The translations under genes and the position numbers were made by a program. A model generated the notes under the pieces. That model worked only from the letters and a program-made list of their open reading frames with translations, was not told the DNA's origin and did no database searches. 64,000 bases of DNA, from positions 3,406,410 to 3,470,409 of the forward strand of contig OY829656.1 in assembly GCA_963691815.1 (NCBI GenBank). Direction: 5' to 3'. Shown piece after piece: positions 1-12,300 of the stretch. The stretch's first letter is position 1, and the number at the start of each line of letters is the position of its first letter. The stretch comes from Echiichthys vipera. Its lineage: Eukaryota; Chordata; Actinopteri; Perciformes; Trachinidae.

Positions 1-877
1 CCTGAGCCGCTCAGGCCGAGCGTCGCCCAAACGTTCTGACTGCTTTCTCTCATCAAGGTCACTTTATTTTGCTATTTTGACATGGAAATGCCCATGTACA
101 AATACCAAACTTCACTTCTAGATTCTCAGAAGTGTGTATAGTAATTCTACTTGCACTTCGGTGGCGATCACCCAGTTAAAGCACCACAAAACTGCGACAG
201 ACCAGATCCGTCCGGATAGGGCTAATACCAGCGAATGGCGTCCGACTGCTGATACAGTACCTATAATAGCATCGGACTGTATCGCATAGCTTAGTGGGGG
301 TGTTTTCTAACTTTCATCTCGGTCTTTCCTCCACATCACTTGGTTTTGGGTCAACAGGCTCCATTTCTGAGCCTCAGTCCACTTGTGGACATTCAGGCTG
401 TCCTCGTTTTCTGCTCGTACATACAACGACTAAAAATCGATGCTCTGTCGTTTGAATGCAGCACATCACTATAGAAGTTACACCAGGAGCAAAGAAGGAA
501 ATCAGCTGATGTAGTATAAGAGCGCTAACATCTGCGAAGAGACGAGGGTCAAGGTGGTGGAGGGGACTAGAAATACTGAGCCACAGCACGACCTTTTTTC
601 TAATCTTCACCGTCACCGTGCCCAAACTCTACCGTCAGGGTGATCTACCGGTCATCGTTTCACGGGGAAACATACTTGTTGATGATGTTGGGACATTACA
701 GTCATTGTACGGATTGATGTGAACTTTGTCCGTGAGCTGTCAGTTTGTTTGTTTAGTTCCTTGTGTCTATTTTTCCTTTTTTGTGTTGTAAAAAAGGAAC
801 ATTTTCATTCATTTACCTTAAAATGTTTGATCTGTGCTTTAAGGAAACACTGTTACACTGTAAAAACACACTCTGGG

Positions 878-881
<4 letters not shown>
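1..881. other. unannotated single-copy-looking DNA
   Basis: I see no gene, repeat family or RNA here. The 83-residue open frame on the minus strand (374-625) has no recognisable domain and its flanks show no gene structure. It is mixed-composition DNA up to the first CA tract. Confidence 0.5.

Positions 882-948
<67 letters not shown>
882..948. repeat. (CA)n microsatellite
   Basis: Uninterrupted AC dinucleotides for about 67 bp. Apparent Thr-His reading frames across it are artefacts of the repeat. Confidence 0.98.
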
Positions 949-952
<4 letters not shown>

Positions 953-1328
953 TCTAAGTTGCATTTCCTGTCACGTGGTCCCATCACACCATGCGGCTCC
1001 GCTCCGGACACTTAAAGGGCCATTCCACTAATCCTAATCCTGAGCTTTTAAAAGCTTCTGTAATGGAGATCTTCGTCCTGCGGCGCCTCGGGCACAACGG
1101 TTTTATTCTCCGGATCACATCTCCGGTTTCAACCTCAGACGCTCCGGAGACCCCGAATCCATCAGATCTGATTCATTTCACTTTAGAACAGAAACAGAAA
1201 TGATTTCCTCTCATCGAGCATTTCTGATACGAACGCTTACGGAGAAAAGAGCAAAGATTGAGACGCAGATGGAGAATTCATCATGACACAATAACAGAGA
1301 GAGGCAGATTTGTTGGAGTGTTTGTGTA

Positions 1329-1332
<4 letters not shown>

Positions 1333-1407
<75 letters not shown>

Positions 1408-1408
1408 G
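1333..1408. repeat. (TG)n microsatellite
   Basis: About 76 bp of TG with one C interruption near the right end. It is opposite in orientation to the CA tract 400 bp upstream. Confidence 0.98.
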
Positions 1409-2369
1409 ATGAGCTGATAAGTTAAGCCTGAGTTTAAAACACAGCGCTCACTGATCCTCCATCCTGGCTCAGATGTTCAGTTGACTGTTGCCATCACATC
1501 TGAGGCACTGAGAGCCTCTAAAGCCTGAAATGAAACTCGTCATCACGTCATAAACTGAAGATGTTAGAAACCTTCTGCACGGCAGCGTCTTTCAGCCGAC
1601 TGTCGGTCCAACAAGCAATGTGAGAAGAGACAACAGACACAGACGGGGCTTTCTCTACACCAGCAACAAACACCAGTTACAACGTCAACATCTTTGGACG
1701 ACGGAGCAGCGCGTTTTGCGTAAGCTCCATCAGATGTGATCAATGACATCTACTTTCGTTTGACACAATTGTGCCCATATTAATTGTAGTTGTCGTCTTT
1801 TGGGCGGTCTGACTGAAGGTCAGTTTCTTCTCTGTGAGACGTTCTCCCTGTGTCAATATTCTTCAGTCACCCACTGTTCATTTCAACAGAGAGACAGAGA
1901 GGGAGTACCACAGCAGAGAGCGCAGGAGGCAAGTAGGAGCACGCTAGACACACACACACACAAACCCAGAGACACGTTCACATTCAGTCCTCGTCCACAC
2001 GTACACAGGCATTTTGGAGAGCAGGGTTTTTCCTCCTTCGTTCCGTCCTCACAAGCGTTGTTTGAAAAAAAATCTACGTACGAATGAAAATGAATGAACA
2101 CATTGAGGTGAGTGCTGACAAGAGCATTAAACCGACAGACGTTGGAGGTGCTCTGCTCGAAACACTGAAACGAAAGGTTGTGATTGCCTCCAAACGGCTC
2201 TCACCCCAATTCCTGAAATAACAGTTTTTCACATCCACACGAAACACTAACATGCTCAGGAAACTGTTACTGCACTATTTCTTTTCATAAAAATAGTTGT
2301 TTAATGCTCTAAATAACAAGTACAGTGCCTTTAAGACATGTTGGCCCAGGCTGTTCTCATGCATTTTTT
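1409..2369. other. unannotated DNA
   Basis: Nothing recognisable apart from a short CA run near 1951-1962. Overlapping open frames of 61-95 codons on both strands at 1564-2101 lack domain signatures and are judged to be chance. Confidence 0.5.
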
Positions 2370-2665
2370 CGTACATTCATTCATTCATTCATTCATCTCA
2401 GCCTCTTGTCCCTGCCGGGGTCGCGGGGGGGCTGGAGCCGATCCCAGCTGACATCAGGCGTGAGGCGGGGTCCACCCTGGACAGGACGCCAGTCTATCAC
2501 AGGACACATAGAGACGAACAGAGACAGACAACCATTCACACCTACGGGTGATTTAGAGTCATCAATGAACCGAACACCTGCACGTCTTTGGACTGTGGGA
2601 GGAAACCGGAGAACCCGGAGAAAACCCACGCTGACACGGGGACAACATGTAAACTCCACACAGAT
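2370..2665 (-). mobile_element. tRNA-derived SINE (family A), 5' part lost
   Basis: The element reads on the minus strand. Its 3' tail is the ATTC repeat at 2375-2394 (GAAT in element sense), followed by the shared body. Landmarks common to all copies are GGGGCTGGAGCCGATCCCAG, GGCGGGGTCCACCCTGG and, further 5', GACTGTGGGAGGAAACCGG. The tRNA-like head seen in the full copies at 20961-21320 and 36596-36945 is missing, and the sequence diverges just after CTCCACACAG. The short tetranucleotide tail is typical of LINE-mobilised SINEs. Confidence 0.85.
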
Positions 2666-2724
2666 ATTTGTGTGTATTCCACGTATTTATGGTGTGTATT
2701 CCCCTAAGTGAAAGCATGTGACGT

Positions 2725-3030
2725 AGTATAAGACGGTGAGGCGCTGCGTAGGGAGGCGGGTCGGCGAGGATGACTGTCACTTAGAACACAGGACTGTAAG
2801 AAAAGGGAGCGGGGTTCAACTCCCGTCCATACTTAACCGATCCACGGCCTCTTTTCTGATCCTAACCAAGTCTTTTTCATGCTTTACCCTAACCGTCACC
2901 TTTGTTTTGGCTAAAATCAGTCACATAACCAAGTTTTTTGTGCCATTTACGGAGCGTGCTTTGACTTCCAGTGTGTCCTGCGGTGTGTCAGCTTGTTTTT
3001 CCGTACGGATTTCTGTGCATAGCTTCATCA
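2725..3030 (+). mobile_element. dispersed repeat, SINE-like (family E)
   Basis: It contains GGGGTTCAACTCCCGTCC, which resembles a pol III B box, then a pyrimidine-rich stretch with CCTAACCAAGT and ACCCTAACCGTCACC. The same order recurs at 28525-28770 and, more diverged, near 15020-15190. A reverse-orientation piece lies near 10560-10700. The start contains ACGTAGTATAAGACGG, whose reverse complement occurs at 8348-8365. Full boundaries cannot be fixed by eye. Confidence 0.55.
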
Positions 3031-3756
3031 GAACGCGTTGGTTGGCCAATCAGAAACCTGAATAAAACCTACCTGGCTGCAGTGGAGCCTCGTTAGCTTC
3101 AGCATTCAGACGCCTCTGTTCCTCAATGCAGTGGAAGAGTAACTGCATTTATGAGCTAACACGTGAAAAGTCATGTTAGCGGTCAGAACCACGTGGTCGC
3201 CACTTCCACCGCTGCCCAAGATGTCGCCTCATTTGTGACGCTTCACAGAGGAGATGGCCGATACATATATGTATAAATGTTTTCGGATATGCACCAATAT
3301 GAAAAAACCTGTTTTACAGAACATATGATGCAGAAAATGCTGTTCAATTAACTAGTACTGAACATGATGTTTGTTTAGCCATTTACTTTATTTTTATGTA
3401 TTCTATATTTTCTGTGTGTTCATTTTGAATTGGTAGATAATGTGATATATTCTATAAATATAATGCCAATGTGAAATATTCATTCATAAAGTTATTTGTT
3501 TAGGAAAGCAGCCTTCAGAGCATCAGTGCAAAATCCAGCTCTTTTATCAGTTCCCCTCTAACTTTGCTATCAGTACCTTAACACTCCCTTATTGGATGAG
3601 CGCTGGTTACGAGACAAAGACTCTGTTTTCTCTGTCGACACATCGACACTGACAACAGAGTTCCTGATAATCATCATCTGTTTTCATGCAGTTTGTGTGT
3701 GAACCAAACCCAGAGAGAGAGAGAGAGCTAGGTTTTAAAACACGCCTGTGTAAGTG
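3031..3756. other. unannotated AT-leaning DNA
   Basis: I see no gene or known repeat. A GA run at 3712-3728 and a CT/GT-rich run from about 3755 lead into the next repeat. Confidence 0.5.
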
Positions 3757-4074
3757 TGTCTGTCTCTGTCTTTGTGTCTGTCTTTGTCTCTCTCTGTCCA
3801 TCTGTCCGTCTTTTCTCTCTCTCTCTCTCTCCTTCTCTTCCTCTCTCCGGTGCAGACAGATGTGCGTCCTCCACAGAGCTGGGTCTGTCTGACGTTCCTG
3901 TCTGTTATAGTGAAGGTTTTCAACGCCACCGTACTCTACGGGGGAATTGTTGGGTCTCTGTAAATCATAATTAAGTCATAGAGTGTGGTCTTTACCTGCT
4001 CTGTAAAGTGTCCTGAGATCACTTCTGTTATGATTTGACACTGTAAATAAAATTGAATTGAACTGAATTGAAAG
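3757..4074 (+). mobile_element. teleost dispersed repeat with ATTGA tail (family F)
   Basis: The body runs through CTCTCC-rich sequence, then GGTGCAGACAGATGTGCGTC, then a block with GGGGGAATTGTTGGGTCTCTG, and ends in GTAAATAAAATTGAATTGAA. Copies lie at 18347-18626 (same strand) and 42318-42612 (opposite strand). The 3' ATTGA tail is what non-LTR-mobilised elements usually carry. I recognise the sequence type from percomorph genomes but cannot assign a family name. Confidence 0.8.
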
Positions 4075-4715
<641 letters not shown>

Positions 4716-4767
4716 ACTTGCGTGTTTTTAAGTTTCCTAATGTGTGTATTTGTGGCCCTTGAGATGG

Positions 4768-4850
4768 TGTGTGTGTGTGTGCACTCGCATGCATGTGCGT
4801 GCACGTGTGTGTGTGTGTGTGCACTTGTGTGTGTGTGTGTGTGTGTGTGT

Positions 4851-4881
<31 letters not shown>

Positions 4882-4912
4882 CACTAGTGTGTGTGTGTGT
4901 GTGTGTGTGTGT
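4768..4912. repeat. compound TG minisatellite with GCAC punctuation
   Basis: TG runs are broken at intervals by GCAC-type motifs (GCACTCG, GCACGTG, GCACTTG, GCACGTG, GCACTAG), giving a loose repeat of roughly 20-30 bp built on the dinucleotide. Confidence 0.85.
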
Positions 4913-5044
4913 CTGCATGTGTTTGTGTAATTAGCGTAGCTGCATGCCTCTCCAGGTCAGAGGTGTCGTCTCAGGTTTGATGCCGACAGAGTCTGACAGG
5001 TGCTAAAATCTTTTTCAGCTTCACCTCCTGCTACCTGAGGCTAA

Positions 5045-5046
5045 CA

Positions 5047-5124
<78 letters not shown>

Positions 5125-5137
5125 CACACACACACAC
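5045..5137. repeat. (CA)n microsatellite
   Basis: About 93 bp of CA with two single-base interruptions. It is inverted relative to the TG tract at 4554-4714. Confidence 0.97.
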
Positions 5138-5693
5138 CGTCTCTGCAAATGTCTTCATCCGTGTGAAGTCAAACATTGATCACCATCTGTCGATTTTTCT
5201 GCACTTTCAAAAAACTACACAAAGAATTCACACTTTCATTCATTTATATAAAAGCATTAAGCTTATACTTAAAAACGTAACGTACAAGGCTACGACTCAT
5301 CGTAAACATCTCAAAAAACATTATTTATGTGCCAGATGAATGCTCATTTCACCCGCATTACAAAACGTTTCCTCACTCCGAGCCCCGACTGCCAAGACTT
5401 CTGCTACATGAGCGCACTTAAACAGCTCTGATCAGTGAACATGCTCATGTTTTAGGTGAACCATGAACTGAACGTCTACGTTTTCTAACTACTAAGACAG
5501 TTAACGATACTCCAGCGCTGTGTTTATGGACCCGGCCTGATGCTGTGTTTCTAATTCAACTCTAAAAACTGAGGTGCAGCTCCCGGTTCAGGGCTTTCAT
5601 CAACAAATCCGCACAGATTCCAATGCAAAAACATCTCACCTTTTTATGCTAATTGTGCAAAAAACAAATCTGAACGTCACCGCCAACGACAAC
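5138..5693. other. unannotated DNA
   Basis: No gene or repeat family recognised between the CA tract and the first Harbinger-like element. Confidence 0.5.
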
Positions 5694-5696
5694 TTA

Positions 5697-6264
5697 GAGC
5701 GCCCTCCCACTGTTCCTCCGTCCCGTGCCCCGTGCTTTAGGGTCCTTGTCCCCCCCTCCAGGCCCGTTTGTACTCACACTACCTGGGCCTCGGAGAATGC
5801 TTCTTGCTGCCTATACGTCATCACGCCGTAACACGTCACACGCATTGATGACGTCATGTCGATGCGTGGCTTTGTTTCCAGATCTTTCCGTAGACCTCGG
5901 AGTTTTTGTGCGTCTTGTCGACTGTTTTTGAATCTTTTCATCGACCAAATCTGCAGTAAACACTCCACCTCCACATCACACCAACGTGAACCTTTCACCG
6001 CCATTGTTTGAAATGTCCGCGCATGGTCCCTCCTTCTTTTTTCTATGTCCCAACAGGCGCGCATAAATTACGTCGTAGGCCTCGTGCTCGTGCACGTGCG
6101 CGCTCGTGCTCGTACACGTGCAAACGTGCTCTACAAAAGCCCACCTCTATCAGACGGGCCGCGGGCAATGCGCGGAGTAGTTGCACTCACACTGGTCAAA
6201 CGCACTGGGCTTTACCCGAAAAACCTGTTTTGGCCCGGTGCGGATGGACAGTGTGAGTGTGCCC
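5697..6264 (+). mobile_element. Harbinger-like non-autonomous DNA transposon, copy 1 (long form)
   Basis: It is 568 bp, flanked on both sides by TTA (5694-5696 and 6265-6267). Termini are GAGCGCCCTCCCACTGT and its approximate inverse ACAGTGTGAGTGTGCCC. TTA/TAA target duplications and GGG/CCC termini are the hallmarks of PIF/Harbinger elements. The minus strand holds a decayed Myb/SANT-like frame (about 5774-6064): it starts near MAVKGSRWCDVEVECLLQIW and then shifts frame. The right half is CpG-rich with repeated CTCGTGCTCGT and CACGTG motifs. Confidence 0.9.
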
Positions 6265-6500
6265 TTACTTAAGACGACGCGTAAAGTGGAAGCATGGAGG
6301 AGGAGCTTCTGCTGAAAAGGAAAAGTTTAGAGCAGCTCATTTAAAACAGTTGATTTTCTGCGACTGTGAACTTTCAAAATTCAAAATTGTAAAGTATGAA
6401 TGTGAAGTAGTTCTTCTGTGTGTACTGACGTTAGAGCGAACTTGCCCAACAGGAATATCCTCTCTGCAGGGGCCTGAACATTTCCTGGGTAACGCTTGAA

Positions 6501-7401
6501 GAGCTCTTTTCCAAAACGAGATAAAAGCCAAATTTAAAATAAATGAGTTTGAGCCACTTTGCTGTAAACAGAACCTTTTCACTGCTTCATCAGTGTTTCT
6601 GCCAAATCTCTATATTTCCTTGTTTAAAATGGTCTCAAGATGCAGTTCCTTTCCAAACCACGACCAGCGCCAAACCTATTTTTAGCCTAAATGCGATACG
6701 TCCTCTCGACCAATCAGAATCCAGTGAGCGTTCTATGCGATCCAACATGGCTGCGCTCTGAAGAGTTTTTTGTTTCGTCCGTCCGTTCAACATGTTCAGA
6801 CTCAGTGAAAGTGAAAAAAACGACTAAAAACAAATGAAAACACTGCAAAATACCACAAAAAGTGAAAAAAAAATGACTAAAAACAGACGAAAAAACACAA
6901 AAACGATTATATACAAATGAAATAACCACAAAAACTTGAAAAAATTACTAAAAACAGATGCAAAATACCACAAAAAGTGAAAAAAACGACTAAATACTGA
7001 TGAAAAACACCACAAAAATGTGACAAAATTACTAAAAACAGATGCAAAATACCACAAAAAGTGAAAAAAAGACTAAAAACAGATGCAAAATACAACAAAA
7101 AGTGAAAAAAACGACTAAAAACAGATGAAAAACACCACAAAATGTAAAAAAAAGACTATAAACTGATGAAAACTCTCGACCAATCAGAATTCAGTGAGCG
7201 TTCTATGCGATCCAACATGGTGGCGCTCTGAAGCGGGAGAGTTTTTTGTGTCGTCCGTCCGTTCAACATGTTCAGACTGAACCATAAAAACCATTTTGAC
7301 AAGATAAATGAATATGAACCAAATGTTTGGGTAAAAAGGTAAAAAATTTCATTTTCCTGAAAACTATTCAAACGGATTTATAGCATTTTGGAAAAGAGCT
7401 C
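6501..7401. mobile_element. TIR-bounded element carrying a minisatellite
   Basis: A perfect 16-bp inverted repeat bounds the block: GAGCTCTTTTCCAAAA at 6501-6516 and TTTTGGAAAAGAGCTC at 7386-7401. Weaker similarity extends inward (ATAAA..CC). I see no clear target-site duplication. Inside are two direct copies of a ~75-bp segment (about 6705-6800 and 7174-7276, sharing CCAATCAGAAT and ATGCGATCCAACATGG). They flank the A-rich tandem array at 6805-7170. It resembles a non-autonomous DNA element whose interior expanded. Confidence 0.6.
6805..7170. repeat. A-rich minisatellite, unit about 40-45 bp
   Basis: Repeated modules ACTAAAAACAGATG, CAAAATACCACAAAAAGTG and AAAAAACG recur about eight times with substitutions and small indels. 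The minus-strand frames rich in Phe (FFTFCGILHLFLVI-like) come from this array. Confidence 0.9.
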
Positions 7402-7902
7402 CTCACTTGTTTTTACGTTTTTACTGTGAGTAAAGTGCACTTTGCATTTTTTTATTCACGTGCTTACATGAGCACCATTCAGTGGTTCATTGTGGTCCGT
7501 CCGTTCATGCACGTACTCTGAAAAGGGCAAATTAAAGGGGTTTTTAAGGGGTGATGTTCCTTCTTGAATGTAAACCTCAACTGTAATAAATGGGATAAGC
7601 TCCATCAGCCGCACACAGGCCTCACACTGTCCCCTGTTACATTAAACAGCTAACCATGTTCCAGTATTTCATGGGATGGAAACGGTGAGAGAGGCAGACG
7701 TTTGTAATGTTCGCTCTGTTTAGACTTCGGAGTGAAAACTGAACCCGTGATGATGTAATCCATTAGCGGTGTTTGTCTCTTCACGTCTCATTTAGATCAC
7801 AACGCTGTAGGATATGTTACAGTGATGTTAAATAGCCTAATTATTACACTCATTACCTCACATTTCTTTGATCTGTAGCTGCACCAGACTTACTGTATAA
7901 GG
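7402..7902. other. unannotated DNA
   Basis: No gene or repeat family recognised. Confidence 0.5.
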
Positions 7903-7926
7903 ACACACACACACACACTCACACGC

Positions 7927-7966
<40 letters not shown>
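7903..7966. repeat. (CA)n microsatellite
   Basis: About 64 bp, imperfect at the left end (ACTC and ACGC interruptions). Confidence 0.95.
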
Positions 7967-7968
<2 letters not shown>

Positions 7969-8237
7969 TAAACCCTGTACAGTCAGGTTCCCTGTCATCT
8001 TCCTGATGCCTTATCATGCACAAAAAGAAAAAACAGACGATGTGAGATGTTTTAATCTGAAGCCTAATCTCTCAATTCTCAGTGTGCTCCAGTATTTCAA
8101 CTGAACAGCCTCAAACAGGTGAAGTTTAAACCTCTATTAAACTCATTTGAACCAGAGATCTGCCCTCCTCCTCATGTTGTCGTCGGCTGCAGGTCGTCTC
8201 TTTGGCTGCAGTTCAGTGAGCTCTGGGTACCATACGT

Positions 8238-8330
8238 GGGGACGCTGGTGCAGTGGTTGTCTTTGCACTGTCTTTGGCCGGTGTGGGCCCTTCTGTGTGG
8301 ACTTTGTATGTTCTGCCCCGTGTTATCCTA
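8238..8330 (+). mobile_element. degenerate SINE family A 5' fragment
   Basis: GGACGCTGGTGCAGTGGTTG, then GGGCCCTTCTGTGTGGACTT and GTATGTTCTGCCCCGTG match the head and early body of the full SINE at 36596-36690, with many substitutions. The rest is absent. The adjacent CGTCTTATACTACGTC (8350-8365) matches, inverted, part of the family E repeat at 2725. Confidence 0.55.
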
Positions 8331-8365
8331 GGTTTCCAGTTTTTCGCCGTCTTATACTACGTCTC

Positions 8366-9138
8366 TTGCTTTTAATACGTTGAAAACCCCCGAATACACA
8401 TGAATTATTAATTACTGCATGTTAATTTTTGTTGCTATGTGTATGAGTCACAGATAATCGATGGACATCACTAGCTTCGTGAGACCATCCTGATCTTTTG
8501 AGCTCCGTTGTGTTTTACTCTCAGATCAGTCTGGTAACGTGCAACGGAGAAAATTAGGAGAAGTTTGACCAACGACCGAACCAATCAGTGCTGGTTTTGA
8601 GGCGGATTTAAGTGAAACTAGAAGAGACTGTTGAGTGTAAACAACATGGAGGCTTCCACGGATGAGATGAGCAGCTATGGAGCAAGCCGCTCACTAACTC
8701 TTTGTTCTCTGGATCCTTCTGTTGAATATGGACCGGGCTCCTGAAATTGGGCCTTTGATCCGTAAATTCACGTTAAACACAAAGGGAAAATCTCCTTTAC
8801 CCACATGTTGTTTCCTTTCTGAGCTCTGCCTCCACGCTGTCAGCACGTCACACGCTTCAGTCATCTGATTGGTTGGTTTGGCCCGTATGTTGGTGATAGA
8901 CAGATGGTTTATCCAATCAGAAACCAGGATTTTCACCCCTTCCCAAAAGATCTCCAAACCAGAGTTCAGATGAATCTGCTGAGACCATGAGAATCAATCC
9001 ATCCACCAGCTCAAGGCTATGAACAGTCTTTATCACTGTAACATCTGTTTAATCTTCTCATGTATGTCTGATAAAGTTCAGTGGCGTGCAGACCTGACAA
9101 CCATGTTATCCAAAGTGTCAGTTACTTTGCACCACGAG
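8366..9138. other. unannotated DNA
   Basis: No gene. The motif CCAATCAG or its complement occurs several times (8580, 8866-8873, 8914-8921), and some of this could be an unrecognised DNA transposon. No termini could be identified. Confidence 0.4.
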
Positions 9139-9425
9139 CAGCAGATTTTAAGTCCGGGATGTCCTCGTTGAGCCACGTCTCTGTGAAACACAGCACACTG
9201 CTCACGGGATACATCCACTGAGTCTTCACCAGGCCCGCCAGCTCGTCCATCTTGTTAGCCAGTGACCTCACGTTCCCCATGGTGATCGAAGGATGAGATG
9301 TTTTATATCTCCTCTTCTTTTCCCCATGTGTTTACGTCCAGCCTTACATCCCCTGTACTTTCTCCTCAGTTCTTTGGGGATTTCAGGCCTCGCCCGCATT
9401 AGTGCCGTTGGTGTTAGCGACAACA
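9139..9425 (-). pseudogene. LINE ORF fragment: start of AP-endonuclease domain
   Basis: Reading leftward, the minus strand encodes RPEIPKELRRKYRG, a basic stretch, then after a one-base frame change RRYKTSHPSITMGNVRSL, ANKMDELAGL and VLCFTETWLNEDIPD, stopping shortly after. This order (basic linker, MGNVRSL, NKMDEL, TETWL) is the N-terminal part of the endonuclease of a common fish non-LTR retrotransposon. The Glu of TETWL corresponds to the conserved active-site glutamate. Only about 95 residues remain, with a frameshift and no reverse transcriptase nearby, so it is a dead fragment. The clade (L2 or jockey-like) is uncertain. Confidence 0.75.
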
Positions 9426-9429
9426 GCTG

Positions 9430-10560
9430 TTCACGGGTGTAAACAATGGAGCCGCCTCATTGTTGCGTCCAGACGGAGACGCGGTCGGCAAAAATAGTCC
9501 CAAGAATGAGACAAACGGACAAAAAACATGTAAGAAAGTTCACGAACATAGTTGGCTAAGGTTAGCACTACGACTTACAGGAAAATAACACTAATAAAAA
9601 AGACAGTAAATAGGATAAAATAGCTAAAAGTGTGGAAAAGAGAGAGAAGATGAGAAGATTGTATCGGAGCTTGGCCTTTATTTGAACCCGCCACGTTCAG
9701 AAGTGGAACAGTTTCTACTCGTGTTGCTGGAGAAGTGGTAGAAAGAGCATCACTTCCTGTGCATTAGCATTGGTTTAAACAGAATTTAGTGCCATTTGTC
9801 CAAAAAAACAAATGTGCCCGAGCAGCAGAAGCTACAAATGAAGCCATATTCTGTGTCTGGAGCATACTGATGGACGGACTGACGGATAAGAGAGGAATTA
9901 TTTGTGCTGCAGGAGTGTTTGTTTGGTTTTAAGACTCTACACAGGAGCATCAAGGAGAAGAGATGAAGCCTCTTTCAGCATGGATTGAAAGAGCTCCACA
10001 GTTCAAAAGCCTTTTTTGGGTCCATGACCTGCGCTGGGACGCAGACTTCCTGTCCTGTGTAAAAGCTGCCAGTCAGGGGAGCGGCTGTCAATTTACAACG
10101 GAAGCATCGCTCGGATATTTTACACCGTCTTTCCTGGAAACCCAAGACTCCAACGAGCAGCCGAGCAGCAGGAGGGAAGAGAGGGAAAGTTTTCACTTGT
10201 TCCCCGGAGACGAGAGAAGATGAATGGGGGGGGGGGGTGCACGACGGGGGTGATAACGGGGCAATGTGGGTCATCGTATGTATGTATGATTTTTTTATTT
10301 CATCCATCTGTCGCCACTTAGATTTATCTTTTTTTTACCACTCTCATGTTTTTTAAACTGTCTTATTTTAATTGACTGTGGCTCCTTGAAAGAGTACCTT
10401 TCTATGCTGATGATGACCACTGTTCGACAAATTGAGGTTATATGAATTTCCTTTTCTTTTGAGTCCAGAAAGCAGCTTTCAGCAGGAATAATCGACACGT
10501 TCGAGAACACGTTCTCACTCCCAGGACCCCTCTGTGTCACGTTTCTAACTCCCTGGGGAC
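9430..10560. other. unannotated DNA
   Basis: No gene recognised. The 86-codon (9963-10223) and 110-codon (9975-10307) frames overlap on opposite strands and show no domain. A poly-G run lies at 10227-10236. Confidence 0.45.
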
Positions 10561-10700
10561 GACTTTGGCGTCAAAGTGCAGGATATGGTTCGGTTCAGGC
10601 GACCAAATTACTTGGTTAGGTTTAGGTAAAGATGGTGGTTTGGGGTAAAATAAGTATGCAGCTTAAGTTAGTTATGTAGCATGAGTAAGTCAATATTGAC
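10560..10700 (-). repeat. probable family E repeat fragment
   Basis: ACTTGGTTAGGTTTAGG (10611-10627) is the inverse of the CCTAACCAAGT signature found in the repeats at 2725-3030 and 28525-28770. The match is short. Confidence 0.35.
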
Positions 10701-11072
10701 ACACCACAAACAACGGTCACCAGTCAGGTGTTCGCTCTTTGTGGCTCTTTCTTTGTCGCTCTTTATAGCGCGTCATCTCACAGCGCCGTAGTCGAGGCCC
10801 GATGCTTCTCCAACCTGTCCTCGTCTCAACTCATCACACACTGTCCTTTAGCCGTCACTGAATGCACCGGGTCGCCCCGCAGGTCGAACGCGTGACGCTC
10901 CATTACACTCGCTGTTACCAGAGATTGTGGGTGAAGTTAAAATAAGTGGGTTTGTAATGTAACTACAGTGATGCTCCGGACACAACCAGTGGTCTCCTTA
11001 GTGAAAGTGTGATGTTTGTTTGAGCCATCCACCTCCACAACCTGCCTCCTTATGTGGAGTTTGGCGCTCTTA

Positions 11073-11352
11073 GGGCGCACTCATACTGTCCGTCCGTCCC
11101 GCTCCCCGTGCTTTAGGGCCCGTTTGTACTCACACTACCTGGGCCTCGGAGAATGCTTCTTGCTGCCTATACGTCATCACGCCGTAACACGTCACACGCA
11201 TTGATGACGTCAGGGCGATGCGTGGCTTTGTTTCCAGATCTTTCCGTAGACCTCAGAGTTTTCAGTAAACACTCAACCTCCGCATCACACCAACGTGAAC
11301 CTTTCACCGCCATTGTTTTAAATATCTGCGCATGGTCCGTCTGAGTGCGCCC
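11073..11352 (+). mobile_element. Harbinger-like non-autonomous DNA transposon, copy 2 (short)
   Basis: It is 280 bp between TTA (11070-11072) and TTA (11353-11355). It starts GGGCGCACTCATACTGTCC and ends CTGAGTGCGCCC. Relative to copy 1 it lacks the CpG-rich right half and part of the middle, so it is an internal-deletion derivative. Only a scrap of the Myb-like frame remains. Confidence 0.9.
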
Positions 11353-11747
11353 TTAATCCCGGAGCGCTTGCTTTGAGCATCTAATATCACCGCAGACGGG
11401 TTCACAGTTGAAAGCCATGGAAAACAGACTGGTGTCTCATACGGACGCACGATTAAAGCTGAAGAAGACGTCATTTTCTTTCAAAATTTCAACATTGTAG
11501 AAAAAACATTTTGATGAAAGAGAAATTAGGTTTTTTAAATATGAGAATCAGAAACCAAATCAGGATCGGATCGGATCAGATCACAGTGTATATAAAACTC
11601 AACAGAAACAGACTTTCCTGATATTTCTATGATGCTTATGCGCTCAACTCTCACCGCAGAGCTCTCACTGTGTTTATGACTAAAACAAGCTTCTTCATGT
11701 TGTCTCTCATGAAAACTTGGTCTCTGCAATCTAATCATTTTAAACTG

Positions 11748-11748
<1 letters not shown>
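11353..11748. other. unannotated DNA
   Basis: No gene or repeat recognised. GGATC/GATCAG motifs cluster near 11565-11582. Confidence 0.5.

Positions 11749-11811
<63 letters not shown>
11749..11811. repeat. (CA)n microsatellite
   Basis: About 62 bp of uninterrupted CA, 150 bp upstream of an inverted TG tract. Confidence 0.98.
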
Positions 11812-11813
<2 letters not shown>

Positions 11814-11957
11814 GACAAGTACACATTGAAACACACAGACAGATCGGTCCGACCCCCTGTTCCACTTCACCTCCTCCTCCCCCCTTCTCGTCTCTTTGAT
11901 TCTCTCCTCCTTTCTCCTTGTCTGAGTCGCTACCTGTCATCAGCAGCTCTCTCCAGG

Positions 11958-12107
<150 letters not shown>

Positions 12108-12236
12108 ACTCTTTGCTGAGGTCCTTTGCTGTTTGTCTGATGGTTTTCTGTGTGTTCTGGTGATTTTCAGGCAGCAGAAATACTTCACTGGAATAAAACT
12201 ACAAAATAACAATAATAAAACAAATACATTAGTTTG

Positions 12237-12300
12237 AAAATACTCCATTACAAGTCCTCCGTCACATTCGTACTCAAGTAAAAGTACAGAAATGCAATAC
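12237..12300 (-). repeat. fragment of teleost 'TACTT-rich' DNA repeat
   Basis: TACTCCATTACAAGT and TACTCAAGTAAAAGTACAGA are the diagnostic phrases of a widespread fish DNA repeat that also surrounds the inverted repeat at 49 kb. Only about 60 bp are recognisable. Confidence 0.55.

Noticed and set aside
6805..7170. Regularly spaced repeats as a possible CRISPR array
   Set aside because: Units are A-rich, degenerate and contiguous without unique spacers, and the DNA is vertebrate.
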